Positions 57,518 through 64,000 of a stretch of 64,000 nt of DNA are shown here, piece by piece; position 1 is the first letter of the stretch, and each line of letters begins with the position of its first letter. The notes beneath the pieces were generated by a model that was not told the DNA's origin, made no database searches, and was given only the letters and a program-made list of their open reading frames with translations. Position numbers and translations under genes: made by a program. Source of the stretch: Sisyra terminalis. Lineage: Eukaryota > Arthropoda > Insecta > Neuroptera > Sisyridae. The stretch is taken from assembly GCA_958496175.1 (NCBI GenBank), contig OY292279.1:6696001-6760000 (forward strand). The letters run 5' to 3'.

Positions 57518-57922
57518 TATTATTTATTTTTAGTAGGATAATGGACATGAAAGGATGTTGATCCACATACTAATTATTAATTTAGCGACACGTTTCGGTC
57601 TTTTATTAGACCTTCATCAGGCTTCCAAAATCATACAAACACATGTATTACAGAATCCTTCAAAACATTACTAATTCTTATTAGTAATGTTATTGTAATA
57701 GTAATAGTTATAGTAATAGTTATTGTGGTGTATATTGTGTACATCATATTAAGGTAATTTAACAATTAGTAATATTTTGAAGGATTCTGTAATACATGTG
57801 TTTGTATGATTTTAGAAGCCTGATGGAAGTTTAATAAAAGACCGAAACGTGTCGCTAAATTAATAATTAATATATGGATCTACATCCTTTCATGTCCACT
57901 ATCCTACTAAAAATAAATAATG
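57518..57922. repeat. Palindromic repeat with hammerhead-like cores
   Basis: Arms 57518-57684 and 57765-57922 are reverse complements. The minus-strand arm reads CCTGATGA, an extra A, GGTCT-AATAAA-AGACC, GAAACGTGTCG. The plus-strand arm at about 57818-57853 has a weakened stem (GATGGAAGTTT...AGACC-GAAACG). The central ~80 bp is an ATT/TAATAG-rich spacer. No ORF. Confidence 0.85.
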
Positions 57923-57954
57923 TTTAACAAATATTTTTAAGTCGCATTCGACTG

Positions 57955-58145
57955 AAGACTCCATTAAAGATTGAAGATTCCATTAACGAACACCATAAAA
58001 ATAGTGAAAAATAAAAGAACAATTTTCACGTATTTCGTGATTATTTTGGTCGATATAATCGCCCAAATGAAACAATTATTGGTCGTTTAATGCAGAAAAT
58101 TTGAGGCGATTGGTTCTTTTGTTCGCAAAAAGGATAACATCGCTG
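57955..58145 (+). pseudogene. Relic of a DUF4817/helix-turn-helix transposon-associated protein
   Basis: The plus strand gives FRDYFGRYNRPNETIIGRLM and, after a frameshift, QKFEAIGSFVRKK. This matches the F(G)R.N.PSE.TIRRLV.KFE.TGS pattern of DNA-binding domains attached to many insect transposable elements. A stop (TGA) and the frameshift near 58105 show it is dead. Confidence 0.65.
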
Positions 58146-58817
58146 TTGTAAACGGGTTATATACAATTAGAATTTTCAAAAAATCGATTTTTTTATATTT
58201 TATTTTCTTAATGTACATATATTTAAGAATACACACAGAAAATTTCATATCGTTGCGGTGAATATTTTCGAATTTATACGTAAATTTGAAAAAAAAATTA
58301 TCTTAGGTAAGTAGTAGATTAGTCTCAAATCTTTACACGAGCTTCGTAAATATATTTTTTAGTAATTAATCGAAGATTTTTTCTCACCGGTAAATATTAT
58401 CATTATTTTTTTTTTATAAACAATTTAAGATCGAAATTTTGGTCAAAAATTGTTTTTTTTTTTTGAGAAACCGCCATTTTGTCAAAAAAATTTATTTTGC
58501 TTATTCCTTCGATAAGTTACATGATTTAACATTACTTTAACGAAATCTGTTTGGTTTTTTAAATTCAGAGGATCCAGTTCAGAGATAAATATAGTGGTCA
58601 CCGCAAAACGTCTTTTTTGAGAGGAGCTCCCGAAGATCAGCTGTAGCTCCTTTCCAAATAAATATTTTTACAAATACGAAGTCTTGAAATACAGTTAAAA
58701 AATACCATAATATGTGTATAAATTTTTAGATCAATAAATTTAAAAGTTTTCTCTGAAAAAATTCTGGAAATTTCACTTTTTTCAGCCTTTTAACTGTATA
58801 TAACTCCTTAAGCAAAA
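58146..58817. repeat. Dispersed ~730-bp repeat, copy 2
   Basis: Starts GGGTTATATACAATTAGAAT and ends TTAACTGTATATAACTCCTT. It matches 15474-16205 throughout (ATGTACATATATTTAAGAAT; GATCAGCTGTAGCTCCTTTC), with an internal deletion of about 70 bp near 58310. Confidence 0.88.
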
Positions 58818-58819
58818 TG

Positions 58820-61440
58820 TAGCCGACAATTTAAAGAAATTGGCAACGAGTAGATCACTTGAATTGTATTCAAAATACTAGTTTAATACAAATATTGAAT
58901 AAAGACTATTAACATATATACAAGAACCAACTAATGCAAAAACTCAAGGTTATTGGCTTTTAAAGCACCATGCAATTGACATCCAAATTTCATCAAAAAT
59001 CATCCTCAGTGAAGAGGCATTACATTACTTATAAAATGGGTCGGGTCAGAAGCAAAATTGTCGCATTTAAGCCGATGGAAATTTACGTAGAAGTTAAAAA
59101 AAGTCCAAAAAAGTTATTATTTGGTGAGCTTAGTGGTCAAAATGCATTATTGGACCATATTCTTTTGTAAATCTGCTATTCTTCAAGTTACCAGGCAGAG
59201 ATAACCAACTATATTTTGCTCCAAACTTCAATTGAGTGGATGATGTTAATTTTAACCAAGATAGTGCCATTTGCCACATTTTACAAGTAAATAATGACCA
59301 AATCGCAAGATTTAGAAAAGCCCCTAAATTTTCCGTTGAAAAAATTAGAATTGGTCTAAAAATCATGCAATTTAACTTCATTGAACATATTTTTACACGG
59401 ATTTTTGAAGAGTAAACAGTACATTGTTAAGCTAGCCAATAATTAAGACTTTAAGATTTAAAAAATAATATAATTGTTGAAATAAATGCCAAAGAAACGT
59501 CTCCATTATAAGATGAGATCAAAATTTTTGACCACCAAATCGACGTATGAAAAATTAGCAATGGTGAACATTTAAGTGATATAATTTTTCATGAACAAAT
59601 GGGATTGATAACCCTTCAAAATAAAGCTCCCAAGTCGATTTAAAACTAAAATTTTATAGTTTAAATTTACATTTATATTCCTGCGCCACATTTGGTCAAG
59701 CAAATATGAAGTTTGAATGTTTATAAATTCTAAAATAATAACAATGGTTTTAACAAACTTTGATGTTATGAAACTGGTCACCAGAGCTTTAAAAACAAAG
59801 ATACGACTTTCAATATGTTAATAGTATTTTCTCATATATTTCTCATAAATATTAATAGATTAAAGCTTTGGTATTGGAAATACAAGCATTGAAATTACCA
59901 AAGACCAAAAAGTATTATTGTTGTGCCTGATTTTTTTAATATCCTGTGCAAAAGCATTTTAGCCCAAATATTTTTTTTGAAAAAAAAAAAGCTCCCCGAT
60001 TTTTGTATTTTTAACAATTGATATCAAATAATTTTTTATTTCGCATAAGTTATATTTAAAAAGAAGTACATCAAAAACTAATGTATAACCCCAAGTTACA
60101 ACTTCCTCTGTTACCATATCATTTTTTCTATTACATCATTCAATTAAAATTAAATTGTTACATCCCAAATCGAACTTCTACTATTTTTTTTTTGGTCTAC
60201 AACAAAATTTCATCTTAACTACTTAAAAATTTATTATCCGAACAAAAAGCGTAATTGTAGCATATCTTTAATGACGTCTTTTCCGGATTGAGAGGATTAT
60301 ATTTTATATGATATTATATGTGATGAAGAACCAAAATTGGTTATATTTTCTTCTAAGTCTTTAACATCTTAAGCTCCACTGTGGAAAAAAGGTAATAAAC
60401 ACTTCCTTTTTGAAACGACATGAAAATGATATGGTATTAGTCGAGATTTTATAATTCGGGGGCTTCCTATAGAAAATTCATCAAGCGAAACATATAAATC
60501 AAATGGTGGACGTCGTAAAAAAAATATTTCAATGTCTTTAAAATCAAAAAAAAATATTTTAATTCCGATTTGACTCATTTTTAATGATTCTTTAATAATT
60601 AGTTGCGTAATATATTGTTGAAATCCATCCCGGCCCGGAACTGTTATTCGAATTTTTCCAATTGGCGCTCTTTTCTCAGAATGTTAATCTAATTTTTATT
60701 GTCAAATAATTATAGATTTTTTTTCTCGATAGAAATTGACGTGGAAGTCAGTGAGATTTACGAGCAGAGAGAGGAAAAAAATTTGGAGAAAAAGAATGAA
60801 AATCCTAGACCATTCTTCCGATTTAATTGAGTTTGGAGTGTATTTTTTCGTCTATTTTTGGCTTCGACATCCAGAACTAATTTGTAATAATGAATAAGAA
60901 TAAATAATGATAGTTATAACAATGATTGTCTAGCTGGAAAAATAGTCAAATTTAACCGAAATCATCGACCATGCAACGACGACAATGAAAAAAAAATGGC
61001 CATTATTTATTTAAAGTTTTTGAAACTGCTTTTTTTTTCTTCATTCTTATGAAACCTCTATTATTTGAGGAAAAAAACTTAAAGGAAGATACATGTCATG
61101 CTTCTGTGATTTTCCTCTGAAAATCTATACGATTGTTATCGTTCTCATCAAATAAATGATTAATCAAAAGTTATTGGTAAATATTTACAATCGAATTTTT
61201 TCTTCAACTCAAAATAGAGCCGCAGTAAAATCTTAAAAATTTTGGTCTTGAAAAACTTTAAATAAAATATTTGCTTAGTTATTTTTTTCAAATTTAAATA
61301 TTGGGATGTAAAATTTATCAATGAATTTTAAGCGGGGAAAGAACGCAGAAAAACGGCAACAATGATACACAACTTTGATTTTTTTGGAAATTTTAGAAAA
61401 AGTAATAGAAAATAGAAGTTGGTAAACCAAAATATATATA
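58820..61440. other. AT-rich stretch, no gene seen
   Basis: Frames are short and A/T-driven. A minus-strand frame (59130-59381) has no family resemblance. Nothing assignable. Confidence 0.35.
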
Positions 61441-61449
61441 AAAGAGTTC

Positions 61450-63590
61450 TAGGAACACATTGTTTTAAATGATCATCGTAATTAACAAGGATGAATATAC
61501 AAACAAAACGGAAATATTCATCAAAGAAAATAATATTATTCATATGAAAGAAGATCCAACTCTGAATCTCATGAAAACTTTATACAAGACCATAAATGAA
61601 AGAGACTATCTCTTTGACAACAAATTTTCAAAAAGAATCCTCAAGCTCCAATGTTGCATGGTTTACCCAAAATTCATTAAATAAATATGCCAATCCGGCT
61701 GGTAGTGGATAGCAAACTTGCTCCTGGATAATGGCTAGCCAAAAAATTAGTTCAAACCATCAAATCAGGCATTATATGGAAAGAAAATTATTTATTAAGA
61801 AACACATATGAATTTATGAATAATACTAAAAACCAAAAACTACTACAGAACATCAAAATGGCATCACTTGACATTGTCAACTTATATACAAATATCGCTG
61901 TTGAAGAAACAATCAAAATTGTGAAATATAATCTTATGACATCAAAAATATATAATTTTATGGTAATCAACGACATAATGACCATGTTAACCACTATCAT
62001 GAAGAAGAATTTAAGATAATTAAACATATAGCCATTACTAACGGATATAACAGCTCAATCATAGAAAAAATAATATCCAAATTTACTAAAAAATCCATTC
62101 TTCCAATTTCACCAAAAGAAAACAAAAAAATATCTAAAATCAAACTTTAATAATATATTTAGATTTACAATCGCCAACTTCCTAAAGAAAAATAACTTCA
62201 ATATCGCATTTTCAACAAATTACAACATGATGATAATTCTTCAACCATTGAAGAACAACCAAACTACAACGAAAATAAAACCGGAATAAATAAAATCAAA
62301 TGTGGTTCCTGTGAAAAATTATACATTGGCCAAAAACAAGATATAAAAAACATACAGATATACAGAAGATAGAAGAATCATGTCATTGGTTAAAATCTAT
62401 AAAGTTTAAGTAACAAATTCACTGATTGGTCGAATTAAGGATTGAGTTCTGTACGGTGTGTTATGATTGGCCCATGCATCCTGCGCCATTCAAACATCTA
62501 CAGTGCCTTGATTTGTACAAAGTAAGCTTAGTATTTCTCGTTTAAAGTGACTTTTGAGTATAGAACATTTGGAACGATATTTCTTTCGATTTATAATTCA
62601 TATATCGCAAAGAAAATTATTGTTATTTAAATAAATTTTCTTTATATCTCCTAATAATAATCGGGAATTAATATTTTTCAATTTAAAATTTACTTTTGAG
62701 GATGAAGATCGTTGATTTTGTAAGGGTTATTTTTCTTCATACAATTAAGACTTTCAGTCTTAATAAAGATCCGTAAACTGAGAACTATAAAAAAAAATTA
62801 TTATCAAATTTTGGGAACTTATTTTCTTATTCTAATTTTGATCATTATCGCGATCAACGATCATTGGTCATATTGTTTTTAAAGCGAAATTTTGACTAAC
62901 GATTTGAAGTCTTCGAATGAAGTCCAATAACTCTCTTTCACTGTTGGCATTTATAATTCTATCGTCTGCGAATCGAAGGTTGGAAAATTGTTTTCCACTA
63001 ATTTTATTCCACTATTTTACTCCTCCAAAGTGAGTTTCAGTATAATCTCTCCTACAACAACTTCAAATTTTACAAAACACCTTTATGACGAAAATCATCA
63101 ATGCTTAAATTTTGAAACAAATTTTAAGCCACTAAAGATTATAGCCACACAAGATTATATTATTAAAAGAAAAAAATGAATTTATTATTAATTCTTCAGG
63201 GATAACCCTCCACTTCCTAAACACTTCTTGAAAAATTTTGTACATAAACCACCCATTTTTGAACGCAAAAATTCTAATAAAATTGAATCATCCAAAAGCA
63301 CGTCATAGCTTGATAACTCTAAGAATCCGAAGTTGCAAGAAATTGCAAGAATTTGCAAGAAAGGATCACATATGAGAACCCTAGAAGAATATGAAATATA
63401 AAAAGCTAACAAATTAGAACCAAATTACATCCTTAACGACAAATTATATAAAACAAACGACCTATATGAAAATTGTTTACAACTGACAAAATAATCACTA
63501 CCTGATGATGACAACCAAAAACTGTTAAATCGCGTCGTAATAAAGAAGAAATTAAGTCATACGATATAAATTATTATTCTTTAATTGTTT
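61450..63590 (+). mobile_element. Decayed Penelope-like retroelement (RT + GIY-YIG)
   Basis: Plus-strand pieces in order. VINKDEYTNKTEIFIKENN and KEDPTLNLMKTLY (61475-61590) match the Penelope RT N-terminus. MASLDIVNLYTNIAVEETI (61858-61914) is the RT motif usually written SLDVVSLYTNIP. GINKIKCGSCEKLYIGQ (62291-62341) is the start of the GIY-YIG endonuclease. FTKHLYDENHQCLNFE (near 63090) and YEIYKANKLEPNYILND (near 63390-63440) are C-terminal segments. The RT palm with YADD is deleted and frames are broken. About 62370-62980 looks unrelated and may be a later insertion. The tail at 63510-63552 carries a worn hammerhead-like core (CTGATGATGAC...CTGTTAAATCGCGTCGTAA). Not functional. Confidence 0.85.
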
Positions 63591-64000
63591 TAAAGTTCTA
63601 TTAACAACAAATTTCTAGAATATGCCACCAAAGTGGAATCCAGAAAATTTAAGGGATTCACAGGTTATAGTTGTCTAGTCTCCTGAAGTGTAAAAAAAAA
63701 TTAGGGAGAAATTCATTTGGTGTAAATTTCGTGTATTTACTTCAAAAACTGCAAATAGTTCAACAGAAAAAAAATTACTAGCTTTGGAAAAAAAGAAGTG
63801 AGCATGATTAACTGCGATTACAAAAGTATTATCGGCATATCGTTGGTTACTTATTTGCTTAATCACCAAAGATTCCGCCTTCCCATTGATCAAAAACCAT
63901 TCTCATATTTCGCCAAATGATTATCGCCTTAAACTAATGTTAAACTGATACATTTAATACGTTTAAGATTCCACTAAGATGCACTTAAGTGCCTACAATG

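Overview
The window looks like nuclear DNA of an insect. It is AT-rich, has spliceosomal introns with GT-AG borders, is crowded with eukaryotic transposon remnants, and holds one clear conserved gene: an orthologue of Drosophila echinus (USP53/USP54 family), on the minus strand. The insect order cannot be fixed from sequence reading alone.

Layout. (1) 1-5940 is a tandem satellite of about 350 bp per monomer. It runs off the left edge and passes on its right into older, diverged monomers up to about 6960. (2) 6970-9250 is AT-rich flank, including the 3' side of echinus and one short unassigned exon-like ORF. (3) 9251-32602 holds four consecutive echinus exons (minus strand, all phase 0): 32510-32602, 17513-17812, 14538-14666 and a very long last exon, 9251-14467. 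They encode the USP catalytic domain downstream of the Cys box, the zinc-finger region, the His box and a roughly 1,600-residue disordered tail. The exon carrying the catalytic Cys box was not found by eye, so the gene probably extends past the right edge, or uses a start I could not resolve. (4) The introns hold a hAT element, a ~1 kb inverted repeat, and several palindromic repeats with hammerhead-ribozyme-like cores of the kind associated with Penelope-like elements. A possible alternative first exon with its own GC-rich upstream region lies at 21863-22200. (5) 36.6-37.5 kb is a GC-richer island with two back-to-back gene-start-like ORFs of unknown identity. (6) 38-64 kb has no confident host gene. 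It contains a LINE reverse-transcriptase fragment (44.4-45.1 kb), an element with inverted termini (45.2-47.3 kb), several tandem duplications, a Tc1-like insertion with a readable TA target site and empty-site paralogues (52601-53226), a hAT-type MITE with target-site duplication (56076-56427), palindromic repeats, and a decayed Penelope-like retroelement with RT and GIY-YIG remnants (61.4-63.6 kb).

The host biology is thus mostly one large gene expected to act at cell junctions and in the ubiquitin system. Everything else is its introns and flank, shaped by repeats. The most interesting non-genic signal is a set of inverted repeats that are unrelated in sequence but share the same arrangement: CTGANGA, one extra base, a 5-bp stem, then GAAA or a close variant.
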